Both the position numbers and the translations under genes were made by a program. Below, in pieces: positions 53,953 to 64,000 of a stretch of DNA of 64,000 nucleotides (positions are counted from its first letter, which is position 1; every line of letters begins with the position of its first letter). The notes under the pieces are model-generated. The model made no database searches. It saw only the letters and a list, made by a program, of their open reading frames with translations, and was not told where the DNA came from. Source of the DNA: Glandiceps talaboti (taxonomy: Eukaryota; Hemichordata; Enteropneusta; Spengelidae); contig NC_135559.1 of the NCBI RefSeq assembly GCF_964340395.1, positions 13,008,759 to 13,072,758 on the forward strand, read 5' to 3'.

Positions 53953-54273
53953 TCCAGCCCATACAGTCTGCAGATCCGTGGGGAAACATAAAAATAATCC
54001 TCCCTTCTTCAGTGAAGGCAACTGGTTGAACTGCAGAGACTCGAACATGAACAAGCAAATGATATCTGCCCACATACACACTTGCCCTAAAGAACTAAAT
54101 AAAAAGAACAGTAACTGTCATAAACAGTAGATTGAATGACTACTTTGTTGAGAATTTAAAAATTGCCTCGTCGCACCATTTTAAACAAACTGCCCTGACC
54201 AGAACAATTCCTTTTTTTGGCCTAAATGTTGAATTTTGTTGCATTTATGCTCAACTTACCCTTCGTCAGTCAT
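46786..54273 (-). CDS. Iodothyronine-deiodinase-like selenoprotein with in-frame TGA
   Basis: Five exons on the minus strand: 54273-54260 (start MTDEG), 50060-49787, 49515-49318, 48110-47938 and 47038-46786 (TAG). They total 912 nt, 303 residues, with phases 2, 0, 0 and 2 that match at every junction only if the TGA at 49332-49330 is read through. That codon is residue 158 in TSSLS-TGA-PPL, aligned with the active-site selenocysteine of deiodinases (SCT-Sec-PPF), where reductive removal of iodine from iodothyronines takes place. Downstream, VEFLFIYISEVHPPQGW, SIEDRRDAA, VVVDDFNNTFNMAYGAQPDRIFVL and KLVYVG match the thioredoxin-fold core of the family. The ~95-residue N-terminus is hydrophilic and lacks the single membrane anchor of vertebrate enzymes. 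Intron 2 holds a (CAGA)/(CAGT) repeat. No SECIS element was recognised. The first exon is only four codons plus a split one and is the weakest part. Confidence 0.88.
47093..47180. repeat. (TCAA)n microsatellite
   Basis: TCAA units with interruptions in the last intron of the deiodinase-like gene. Confidence 0.95.
48205..48500. repeat. Dispersed repeat family E, copy 1
   Basis: It shares ACCATGCACGAGC, CTGGTCGTTCTACGTCACGA, ACTTTC and AAGGGTTGCCACTACTCGTC with 56747-57058. It is in intron 3 of the deiodinase-like gene. Confidence 0.75.
49330..49332 (-). other. Probable selenocysteine codon (TGA)
   Basis: TGA lies in frame inside exon 3 of the deiodinase-like gene. It is followed by CCC CCG CTG AGA and then a GTAGGT donor whose phase 0 fits the next exon exactly. 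The following Pro-Pro and the continuing family match over two more exons argue against a true stop. Confidence 0.85.
49604..49748. repeat. (CAGA)n then (CAGT)n array
   Basis: It almost fills the short intron between exons 50060-49787 and 49515-49318 of the deiodinase-like gene. Confidence 0.98.
51922..52111. mobile_element. Short MITE with 31-bp terminal inverted repeats
   Basis: The left end ATTTACAAAGGTTATAACGC at 51922-51952 is repeated inverted and perfectly at 52081-52111. The interior is ~130 bp without coding potential. It sits in intron 1 of the deiodinase-like gene. Confidence 0.8.
52600..53215 (-). pseudogene. Degenerate LINE C-terminal fragment
   Basis: In intron 1 of the deiodinase-like gene the minus strand reads, with frameshifts, NWEKTWQMKFNTSQ followed by LEYC/ILQCS-type and QLKKVQRRAARFVSNDY then DLDWESLQDRWTKARL. 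This is the post-catalytic region of CR1-like LINE reverse transcriptases. No intact frame. Confidence 0.75.
53903..53949. repeat. (TG)n tract
   Basis: Dinucleotide repeat bordering dispersed repeat family D copy 2. Confidence 0.95.
53950..54225. repeat. Dispersed repeat family D, copy 2
   Basis: Same family as 25470-25745. It ends about 35 bp from the first coding exon of the deiodinase-like gene, inside intron 1, and is preceded by (TG)n. Confidence 0.75.
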
Positions 54274-56621
54274 ATTTCCAGTCCTCCCTTGGTTTTTCGT
54301 TCTGTTAGAGTATCCCTTCGTCGTCCAGTGTCAACGTGAAAGGATTTAATTTCACACTCTGCCTCTGTGTTGTTGACGCCCTTCTTGTACTAAAGCAAGA
54401 AATGGTAATTTGAAAGGACTACACCCTTAAACTTGCATGACAATACTGTGGTGACCTTGAGCTCTGTAGCTGCAGAGTACATTGCATATACCTACATGCG
54501 TGTGCACCATGATTACATACATGCCACTTATTCAATCAAGCGTGAATAAATAAAGTGTCTTGCTACATTTTGTCTAAATGAGATGAAACGTGTGACAAGT
54601 GATTTATACCACTTTTTGAGCTCAATTATCTTTGGTATACCTTCAAAATCGGTTTTGGCTTCCGAAATAACAAGGTCGTGTATGTCGTCATTTTGCCCTG
54701 AACTACAGTGCCCGCCAATGTTCACTTTGACTTTGACGTCACCTCACCTCATCACTGAGGGAAAAGTATTTCTTGTATAAAGCCAGTACCTCAGTTCCCC
54801 ATAGGTGTGGCCTTGATAAAAGTGAAATGACAGAAACATACAAAATGCTTTCAAATTGGTGTTTTAACTAACTTTAAAAAAAAGGCAAGTTAGCGTAGTA
54901 AAATATCTTCAGTATGATTGTAATTTTTTTAAAACAATGTGTAGTCTGATTGTATGTTTTGCTTTCCGTGGTACTGAGAGTCGATTGTTTTCATTTTGAT
55001 ACATGTATATCTATATCACTTTTGTAAACAACAAAATGTAGCAACAAATTGTGACCTTGTTATCTTTCAGTGTAGAATCTGCAGTTCTTTTTAATGGTTT
55101 CTGTCTGCTTGTACCAAACAGATCCAGTGAACACAACTATGAAACGGGCTGTAATAGTACTTAAATTTGACCTGTACGTTGAAATGTATCAAATCGCCGT
55201 ACTCCATTGATCTCAGTTTGGCCTGTTTACTGACTGAATCTATGACTTCTACACTCGCCCAGCACCAAATAAAAGAGCCTGAGTGAAAGTAAAGAGCGAA
55301 AATAGTGAATTAGTGTAGTGTGGTCACAGCTTCAGCCAGTAGACTGTCTAAGAGATCTTCATTTCGAATGTTCATAGAAATTTACTATTATTAAACGTCG
55401 TGTCCAAGGTGACCTCCGATCTCTGATCTAGGCTGCTATGGTGGTCTGAAATGATATTGAAACCGTATCTATCTTATCCTATAATTCAGCATTCCAAACT
55501 CTCTTGCCTTTTCCTTGGCTCCTTTATAGATTTTACTTCAAAATGACGATAAATCGTACATTACCTCGAAAATTACCCCTTGTGTGGATTCGAGACGTCT
55601 GGCGAGGGTCTGTAAGAAGTTCAAAGTGTACTTTGCCTGACAATTGATATGAAGGGCACCCCCAATGACCATTTTCTATTTTACAACAATGGTGAATACG
55701 TACGACCAACTTCAATAGTAGATTTACTTTGTTTTTTGGGGGGTTTTGGCGCCCATTTATTTTCTCGCGAAGATTAGTGAATAACAATTCGTGTTGTTCC
55801 TAATGTTTAGCTTAGAATGCACTATATTCTCTATATTGATCCGGGGTTTGAGGAATACGACGGTCTCCATACGATGGTCGCTATACGTGAGTCGAAGCCT
55901 GTCTGTGGTCTATGGTCTATGGTCTATGGTCTATGTATGGTCTATGGTCTATTGTCAAAGTGAGAACGCAGTGAGGCAAATTTCACTGTAATAGACCACA
56001 TTTACGAAAAGTATCACCATAAAAATACAATTTACACAAATGCAAACTATGTTACATTCATTAATATTATATTTCCCATGATGCACCATTCAATATGGCG
56101 GGATTGCAAGTAGTCTATTTGCAAGGTTATTGAGAATCGGACGGAGGATTAACATTGACACCAAATCTCAGTAATGCGATTTTCTATTTCATTCATTCAT
56201 TTTTCTTTCAAATATGGTGAAAATATCACTATTTTTTTAAAAGAAAAAGTATCTTATATCGTACATACGGATTCCGATACATTGTATTTCACTGGGATAT
56301 GTATACAAAAACCGCTTTTAAAGCATTTGGAAATCAATTCTACTCACAAGCATTCTTCCAAAAAGATAAGGAGCTTTTCCATCATTCTCATATCAACTTG
56401 TTTTATTCAGAATGTTTTATTATTTAGTCCTCCAAACCCTTTTCTTTAAAAATCACCACTTCATAGCATCCTCACAGAGTTGCAGCATACACTATTATCT
56501 GTATCTCTGAGTTAACTACATATACATGTGTTTTGTATTTTCCAGTAAATCCAGTGTGAGCATTGCGCGCCATTTTCGAGCAGACGACAAGTAGATCCGA
56601 CCGCTGCTAAAACTAGGACGT
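54274..56621. other. Interval between the deiodinase-like start and the PLAT gene stop
   Basis: It should hold the promoter of the deiodinase-like gene. A palindromic CRE-like TGACGTCA lies near 54733-54740. A minus-strand open stretch at 54725-54640 is discussed under rejections. No gene recognised. Confidence 0.5.
55909..55953. repeat. Heptanucleotide repeat (GGTCTAT)n
   Basis: About six TGGTCTA units between the deiodinase-like and PLAT genes. Confidence 0.9.
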
Positions 56622-58098
56622 CTAATCACTGTCGTCATCATCTGATCCAGCCTCTCGCACTCCGACACACTCAATAGTTCGCTTTAGTTTGGTATCTTGA
56701 GAGAGCCAACTAAAATAGAAAGATTTTAAAGCGTCAAACATAGTTCATTTTACCATGCACGAGCCAGGTTCAACAAAAAATATGAAATATGTACTCTGGT
56801 CGTTCTACGTCACGACAACGTGCGTCTGTCACGACAACCCGTGTCTATGTCACTGGTTCTGTTGTGTTCGAAATATGAGTCAAAACGTTCATATTTGTCA
56901 TTACTTTCCTCAAATTTTCGCGCTGTTATAATTATGTTATTCTCAAATATATTTCTTCATTCAGCCGACAAGTATTCGTGACTTAAGGGTTGCCACTACT
57001 CGTCTAGCGACTCGTAGTGACAAAGGCCCTTTAGGTCACTCGTATTTTCCTTTGCTGAAATATTGGAGAATAATGTCTAAATATTTTCGCTTACTTTTCA
57101 CATGGAAAGTAGTACAAGGTTCCATCAGGTGTGTTCACAATAACGTGCTTAAGAAACCACTTGTCACCTGAAAAATAAAATAAAAATTCCCAAATCAGCA
57201 CTAACACTTTTAGAAATAACTGTCACAACTTTCTGATATTTCGATATATTGTTTATCAGGAATGTGTTGTCATATGTAGAACTGTCACGCTTTGTGGCAG
57301 GAGTTCACGGAGATCTCTTTATCACAAACAATTCACAAACAGTCTTTTCGGTAAACATTCTACTACTTACTTTTCTTGTCACTGCCGTGACCTATCTTGA
57401 CCTTCTGTATAGGTCCTAGGTCGACTGCTTTCAAGGAGAATGAGTCAGTCTGAAAAAAACAAATAACTGCAAGTTATGTACGATACTTTGACTTCCCATA
57501 TGATAAAAAGAATCTCAAACAAAATAACACGATACATAATTGTCAGGCTATCATTTTATTACGTACATCACACATGTCTATGTATGTATGTATGTATGTA
57601 TGTATGTATGTATGTATGTATGTATGTATGTATGTATGTATGTATGTATGTGCGCGTTTGCGTGTGTATGTATGCATTTAAATAAATACTTTTGAACGGA
57701 GTGAAAGATATGTTACTGCCTTTCCGATTGAAGATCATAATATCCAAACTTCGCTATGGCGACAATCCTTCATTACAAGCGATAGCAGAGAAATTTCTTG
57801 ATGACGCATAATTTGTGTCCTTATTTTCCTATATTTACCTTTCCTTTCTTGAATAGATTGAGTCTGCTGCCCTTGTACACATTTTTACTGAGCCATCGTT
57901 TGCCAGAATCACCACGTTCACCATAGACATAAATCCACACGTCGGCATCCGTGCCACCGTCCTTTTCCTTGCCAGTTTTAACATCTATCTGGTATTCAAA
58001 AACTGTCAATGATACAGAAATAATGTCAAACTATATATTAAAAGACGTTACAGGAGAACTGATGTTGAATTGGTGGTTCACTCAGAGAACACGGTGTT

Positions 58099-58153
<55 letters not shown>

Positions 58154-61100
58154 ACCTCAAATGCAAATAAACCATTACAGTGGTGCCACGCACACTGTGT
58201 GGAGATGTAGAAGTAGACATGTGACCATGTTGAAAGTAAGCAATTTGCCATTAAAATCATCAAGTCCAAGACTTTAGTGTAATGTTTTCATTATAAGCCT
58301 GTCTTTGCTGTACTGTGAAAGAATAGCAATGCGTATCACTGTTCAATATGATTGGGTACAAGTTTCTGCTTTCTGTTTATTATGACTCTTCATTGGTAGT
58401 CTAGAGTTGAATTATGTCTATCTTTGTATGAAAAATGTAATGTCCATGAGTGAAACACCAAGCCAACATCCTTTTAGCTGTACTTGTGTGAAGATCAATG
58501 AAACATCTATTCATAGTTGGCATGTGGGTTTTAAATCTCGCGTGAATTTGTGAGAATGTTACAAAGATGGCAAACCTCGCGTGAATTTGTGAAAGCCTAA
58601 CAAGAATACAAAATCTCGCGTGAATTTGTGAGAGTATGCAAAGAACGGATGAAACACATCATACAGACCTTCTAGTCCACTGTCTTCACCTGGCAACTCG
58701 GTGATAATGACTTTGTCACCTTTCTTTTTGGATAGCCATGCCTCACATGGAAAGTCCATAGTGAAGGAATCCCTTACAAGAGTAATCTATGAAATACATG
58801 AAGTAACAACATTCACACTACTACAATTACAATAGACATGAGATATAATTTCTTTATAAGTTCAAACACAATCCATGGTCAGCAACCAACTGAACTGTTT
58901 CATTCATGCAGGTACCGTTTATATCATTAACTAAATAAAGAGTCCATACTGTGTATGTAATGTTTGTGTATTATCTTTTTTTTGAGTCTATCTCAACATG
59001 AAACCTTGTGATCAGGTTCACTAATCTTGATAGTTCGTTTGACAGCTTGGGCAAGCTTCTTCGAAAAGAACTGTAATAAATAACAGCAGACAGATGGAAT
59101 CACACAGACTTCATGCTACGAATGTCATACGTCATTGCTGACCTTTTCTAGATACCAATCTGCCTTCTTTCCAGAGTCATCATGGCGTACACGCACCTTG
59201 TATGGTTTGCCTATTTCTTGCTCTATTTTTATCTGTGGAGGATAAAGTTATGTAACAGTCAGTTAAAGCAGATATGGCATATTGGAGGAAAATTAGCCAT
59301 ATATCTGCCAGATTTAGCATATATCTACCAGAGTTAGCCATATATCTGCCAGAGTTAGCAATATATCTACCAGAGTTAGCCATATATCTACCAGAGTTAG
59401 CCATATATCTACCAAAGTTAGCCATATATCTACCAGAGTTGGCCATATATCTACCAGCGTTAGCCATATATCTACCACAGTTAGCCATATATCTGCCAGA
59501 GTTAGCCATATATCTACCAGAGTTGGCCATATATCTACCAGAGTAAGCCATACTTAACTTGTACAATGAGTCGCTTTTGACTTTCGAATGGGAGACGCTA
59601 GCGACACCTACTGGTGAGATATTTCAGACTTTTTTTTGGCTAGACTCAAAGAGAGTAATTTGACACAAAGCATGCGCATCGTCAATGACATGGATTCAAA
59701 ATTCAACAGCACTTTCGCATAGTTCTGTCAAGAGGCTTCTTCGTGGATAAAATTCACCTCTAATCCTTACCCCAAATTCAGATTTCAATCCTGGTTCGAA
59801 ATAACCACCGTCAGGCTCTCCTAGTTTCACCTCTCCTGTATTACCATCTTCACCATAGATTTCAATGAAGACTTGGGCGTTTGTTCCACAGTCCGAGCCA
59901 CACTCACCAGTTTCAACGATAATCTTAGCGGTGTCGGCTACAACTTCTGCACGGTCAAAGAGAAGATAGACACATATCAGAGGTGATTTCTATTGGCCTC
60001 AGTAACTGTAACTCCAATTGTTTACCTACTAATTTACGTTCTTATCTTAGAAAGATTCGTGTTGCTGTACTTGTAGAAGCATATACAATGGCCCAGTGAT
60101 TAAAACCTATCGCCAACCCATACAAACCTCTCACCCTTGCATAAATGTTAACAATTTATCACAACCAATTAAATGGTCCTGACACTGTTTACACACGGAC
60201 AGCAAGCCAATGTACATAGTGTCAATGATTAGTAAACAGGTAATTCGACCAATGTAAAGGATCTGGTCGTTTCAAAGAAATGTTTAATGTAATTTTCAAC
60301 TGAACAAAAAGGGAAAATAGCGAAATTTACAGCTGTGGCTACTTGGGGTTAAACTATATATTGTATATTTCTTGTTATAGCGCCACCTAGCGTCAAACTT
60401 ACTAACCCAAATTGTATGGTATATCAATAATACACTATAGTGGGCTGCTCTTGCGCACGTACGTATCAGCATAGATTTTTTCTATTATCATTTTTTAACT
60501 TTGACAAAAGTCAGGCAGTCCACACAGGTGATGAACACCTATAAACGTGGACCCCAAACGTGGAATTCAAAATTGTCATGACATGTTTGAGTTTCTATAG
60601 TAAAATGTGTTAATGTGTGTATGGAAGGGTTGTCGTTTTTTCATTGACATCAAAAGAAGTTATACCTAACTGCTGAATTAATAGAGTTTCTACAGTGATA
60701 TTAGATTAGCACTCAGCATACGTAATAAGTTTACAAAAGAGTTAGAAGTGTTTACGTTCATCATTCACCAATGAACTTTTCTTTACATACCCTTAAACTG
60801 AGTGTTTTTCATGAATTTGAAAGTCTATTCTAATTTAAATATAAAATGACAAAAATTAAAGCGATATTGGTAATACAGAAAAACACGGGTCAATATGATA
60901 TCCCTTGTTTTAACTCGGACAAAGAGAAAATTCAAGGCTATAGATATTACGGGTACAGGTCACGTTGATTAAATGATTGCTTTATATCAGGAGAAATATC
61001 ACATGCAGTAGTTGTGTATATAGAAAGCTCATTCAAGTTTCATTCAGATTATATGTCACGTTTTATTCCCTATACATTTCCGTCAAATTAAACACAACAA

Positions 61101-62569
61101 ATCGGGGATCTTTTTCCAAAGAAAATGAAAACTCAATTTTTCGCATTCACGACAGTAATTATATATAGATCAACTTTTGGTCTCAATTATGGCCATCTCA
61201 ACTTCCTGTGACTGAACAAAATGTATATGACCTCAGTTGATTATCTATTTAGGGCGTAGGTTTTTACGAGGCATTTGTTCATTTTAATGAGACCTGTCAA
61301 ATGGTGAACTGTTGACATAGATGAGAAGTATTTACCAATCACCCTAGCAACGTAACAATTCTGTGGTTAATACATACACCTTGTTATCTTGGTATTTTAT
61401 TTGCAGAGACAGATGGTGACCTGAACAGAACTCTTGTCTGTGTGGGAGACGAGGAAGAGGCCCTCAAATGAGATTAACGCAATCTGTTTTCTTTGCCATT
61501 AATCTACTGTGCTCTGAAAGAGTTCGTTGTTTGTTAAGATTCGTAGACTAAGGTCAGGCGACAAATCTTTAGACGGAAGAAGGGAAACACTGTCATTTGA
61601 CTACGCGTAAACCTGAATCTCGCACTCCACGCATACTTTGTACGTGCAAAAATCGACTACAGTATGCGATAATTCTAAAAGTTAACTGTCAACGTTGCAA
61701 CAGGTCTGGTCGCCAATGTGTTCTCATAGCCATAAGCACAGCTACAATTTGTATTTCAAATTTCACGTACGATCTTAAGAATGAATTCTTTCGTGAAAAA
61801 AGCATTGATGTTACAATTTGTAGCATGTATATCATCGGACAATTACTAGTGCACTGCTACGAGTAAAACGTTAATGACGGCTAAATATTATGTGACAAAC
61901 TTGCAATAATTGAACAATTACAAAATTTGTGAGCACGGTCGCCTTGAGTGAATAATATTTTATTTTGTGAATATTCTAAACATCATGTCTTTGTTATGTT
62001 CAAAAAGTAATATTTCGTTTTAGATAAACAGCTAGATTATAGAGGTCGGTACAATTTATTTGTCTGTTAGTTCAGTGTGACAACAATAACCTCTCTGCGT
62101 GACATTCACCCGAGACCGTCTCCAATTGGTCAAGGAATCTCAGATAAAACATGGAATTTTACACCACATCTGCTGATATGATTACCGGTCTGTCAATATG
62201 AACAAAAATATCTTAAAGTGTCTATCAAAATATGTGCTAAAATACTGAAATCAAAGATTGTACTAAAATACTAAAATACAATCTATAAGGTAGTTTAGTT
62301 CTGAACTTCGTAGCCTTTGCCCACTAACTAAATCGTTCAGAATTTCTATACAAATTATGAATGTGCCGATATGTTTCTTTTCATGTGTGTACAAGTGACA
62401 CTGTATGTTCCGTAAAAGTATATTTATGTTGTCATCTCCGCCCCAAACACTGATTCCGTTGAAATATACTATATCCCGCATAAACAAGAAAGTACTTACC
62501 AAAGTCATCTAATGGTGTTCCGGCGCAAGCGCCCATCAAGAAGGGAGGGGGTCTACCGCCAAAAGCCAT
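56622..62569 (-). CDS. Protein with two PLAT domains (307 aa)
   Basis: Nine exons on the minus strand: 62569-62500, 59946-59771, 59232-59143, 59070-59005, 58786-58669, 58002-57839, 57449-57371, 57167-57095 and 56709-56622 (TAG). They total 924 nt, 307 residues plus stop, all in phase. Two PLAT (beta-sandwich, lipid/protein-interaction) repeats are visible. The first starts at about residue 27 with CGTNAQVFIEIYGEDGNTGE, then VRVRHDDSGKKADWYLEK and DFPCEAWLSKKKGD. The second has GGTDADVWIYVYGERGDSGK, KVKIGHGSDK, KWFLKHVIV and YYFPCENWLSQD. The arrangement resembles LOXHD1-type PLAT repeats but is far shorter. No signal peptide or membrane segment is seen. The tail is acidic (SDDDDSD). Introns contain a 21-bp minisatellite, (GTAT)n and (CA)n. 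Exact binding partners cannot be inferred. Confidence 0.92.
56747..57058. repeat. Dispersed repeat family E, copy 2
   Basis: Same family as 48205-48500, in the last intron of the two-PLAT gene. Confidence 0.75.
57577..57652. repeat. (GTAT)n microsatellite
   Basis: About 19 units in the intron between PLAT exons 58002-57839 and 57449-57371. Confidence 0.95.
58101..58150. repeat. (CA)n microsatellite
   Basis: Dinucleotide tract in the intron between PLAT exons 58786-58669 and 58002-57839. Confidence 0.95.
59282..59546. repeat. 21-bp minisatellite
   Basis: About 12-13 units of AGTTAGCCATATATCTACCA plus G, which fill most of the 538-bp intron 2 of the two-PLAT gene. The unit length is a multiple of three, so all frames stay open and give a spurious repetitive protein. 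Confidence 0.97.
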
Positions 62570-62859
62570 TTTGTTATGCTGTTATATTTCTCCAAAAATA
62601 CGATTGGTACGGTGACTCCAACAGGTCTCTGGTTGAGGATCGCTGTTCTTATTTAGCTCGATTTGTCAGTTAGTGAGTAACCAATATTAATTTTAATGAT
62701 AACTAGATAAAGTGTCCATTGTTGCTATCATTACCCTGCCCTACGTCACGATGATTCAAATCAAGCAATTCATCGCAATGGTTTGTGGGGGCAATCAAGT
62801 CCAGCGAAATCAGTTGTTAGTTGGTTAACGTACATCTGCGCACAGACACACAGACAGAG

Positions 62860-63113
62860 ACACACACTTACACACTTACATACCCACATACACACATACA
62901 TACTACATACATACATACATACATACATACACATACATACATACATACATACATACATACATACATACATACATACATACATACATACATACATACACAC
63001 ACATACACACACACACATACATACATACATACATACATACATACATACATACATACATACATACATACATACATACATACATACATACATACATACATAC
63101 ATACATACATACA
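62860..63113. repeat. (CATA)n microsatellite
   Basis: CACA-containing start grading into a long (CATA)n tract, between the two PLAT genes. Confidence 0.98.
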
Positions 63114-63162
63114 GTCATTGGTTGATTGGTGGGTGAATGGGTGTGTAGATGGGTCGATGAAT

Positions 63163-63298
<136 letters not shown>

Positions 63299-63839
63299 CG
63301 AATGTATGAACTATCCCTTCGATAATTTGTTATTGGTTAATAAAATCCTTTTTGAATTGGATGTTTTATCAATTCATTGCTCTCTTGTTTCCGGTCACAT
63401 ATCTTTTTTGTGAATATGCATATAGTCGTTTCTTGACTTTAAATGAAAAAAAAACTCTTCATATGGAAACAAATTACTGTTAAAGCACATGATAAATCAA
63501 TGTTTTATTTCTTTAATTTAAAAGTTACATTTTACAACACTCTAATGGCCACCCATTTTTCCAGGAATCATAGTTACATGTAACTTTTTTGGTGGGATTT
63601 TGGGTTTATTTGTGCCGTATTTCCTCGACCTAAAACATCACCGAAAATAACATTAGAAAAATAAACTAAATCAAAATAAAGTCTCCTAAATACTAATCTA
63701 CAGCTACTATGGTAGAACGAGTGTTCGCAAAATATGGTCAATGCAAACGTTGTACGGCGAAAAAGGGTTCATTTCAGTTGAACTAACATAATGGCCTCAT
63801 CACATTTGTTTGTTTGTTCGTTATTGTTAATGTTCTTTA

Positions 63840-63924
63840 CTAATCTGAATCTTCTTCCAATTCATTTCTAACACCAGCGCAATCAATTTTACGTTCTGGT
63901 TTGCCTTGTTCTACTCCAACCCAC
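63840..63924 (-). CDS. Last exon of a second, tandem PLAT-domain gene (partial)
   Basis: An acceptor (TCCTACAG) at 63932-63925 is followed by an 85-nt exon in phase 2 ending in TAG at 63842-63840. It reads WVGVEQGKPERKIDCAGVRN then ELEEDSD. This parallels the last exon of the neighbouring PLAT gene (WLSQDTKLKRTIECVGVREA then GSDDDDSD) in phase, length, the R-x-I-[DE]-C-x-GVR core and the acidic end. The gene therefore continues to the right of the window in the same orientation, about 1.3 kb upstream of its paralogue's start. Confidence 0.8.
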
Positions 63925-64000
63925 CTGTAGGAAGATAAGAACAAAATTGATTCAATCAATAGCCAAATAGCTTGCAGGCCAAACTGCATTCGTTGACGTA

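Noticed and set aside
54528-54725. Minus-strand open stretch reading IGGHCSSGQNDDIHDLVISE, ending at a GTATAC donor-like site
   Set aside because: Its phase 1 end does not join to the next deiodinase-like exon, whereas MTDEG at 54273-54260 does; no homology recognised.
55533-55787. 84-codon minus-strand open frame
   Set aside because: No splice-consistent neighbours and no recognisable motif.
59180-59566. Open frame with GRYMANS repeats
   Set aside because: It is the 21-bp intronic minisatellite; the unit length is divisible by three so every frame stays open.

Overview
This is a 64 kb stretch of animal nuclear DNA, AT-rich, with spliced genes (GT-AG introns), long introns, very many microsatellites, several degenerate LINEs and small inverted-repeat elements. 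Gene content (ASIC/ENaC-type channel, FOXRED2-like flavoprotein, tandem PLAT-domain genes, iodothyronine-deiodinase-like selenoprotein) indicates a bilaterian. A spliced tryptophanase gene, the fragmented LINEs and the microsatellite density fit a marine invertebrate. A hemichordate (acorn worm) is an attractive guess because those animals carry halogenated indoles, but the window alone does not prove it.

Layout. (1) 1779-11060, plus strand: ten exons of an ASIC-like channel, 5' end not found, with an unusual ~570-nt exon that inserts about 165 residues into the extracellular domain. (2) 11061-18771: mostly repeats, including two palindromic copies of a hammerhead-ribozyme-bearing element embedded in (TA)n. 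(3) 18772-19268, plus: a 162-codon exon for an unrecognised protein with an MGC-type lipidation N-terminus. (4) 19269-22392: a large mosaic of tetranucleotide repeats. (5) 33031-22393, minus: a nine-exon FOXRED2-like FAD/NADPH oxidoreductase; the exons join in frame to 641 residues, without an ER signal peptide or KDEL-type tail. (6) 33032-39933: microsatellites, inverted-repeat elements and a broken LINE. (7) 39934-41520, plus: a two-exon tryptophanase of 489 residues. (8) 54273-46786, minus: a five-exon deiodinase-like gene of 303 residues whose active-site codon is an in-frame TGA followed by Pro-Pro, read here as selenocysteine. (9) 62569-56622, minus: a nine-exon, 307-residue protein with two PLAT domains. 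(10) 63924-63840, minus: the last exon of a second, tandem PLAT gene that runs off the right edge.

How the genes may work together. Animal genes are not operonic, but three neighbours form a suggestive set: a tryptophanase that would make indole from tryptophan, a flavoprotein with the two-nucleotide-binding-site layout of single-component monooxygenases and brominases, and a selenocysteine dehalogenase-family protein. A halogenated or oxidised indole pathway is the most interesting hypothesis here. It is inference from fold and adjacency only.
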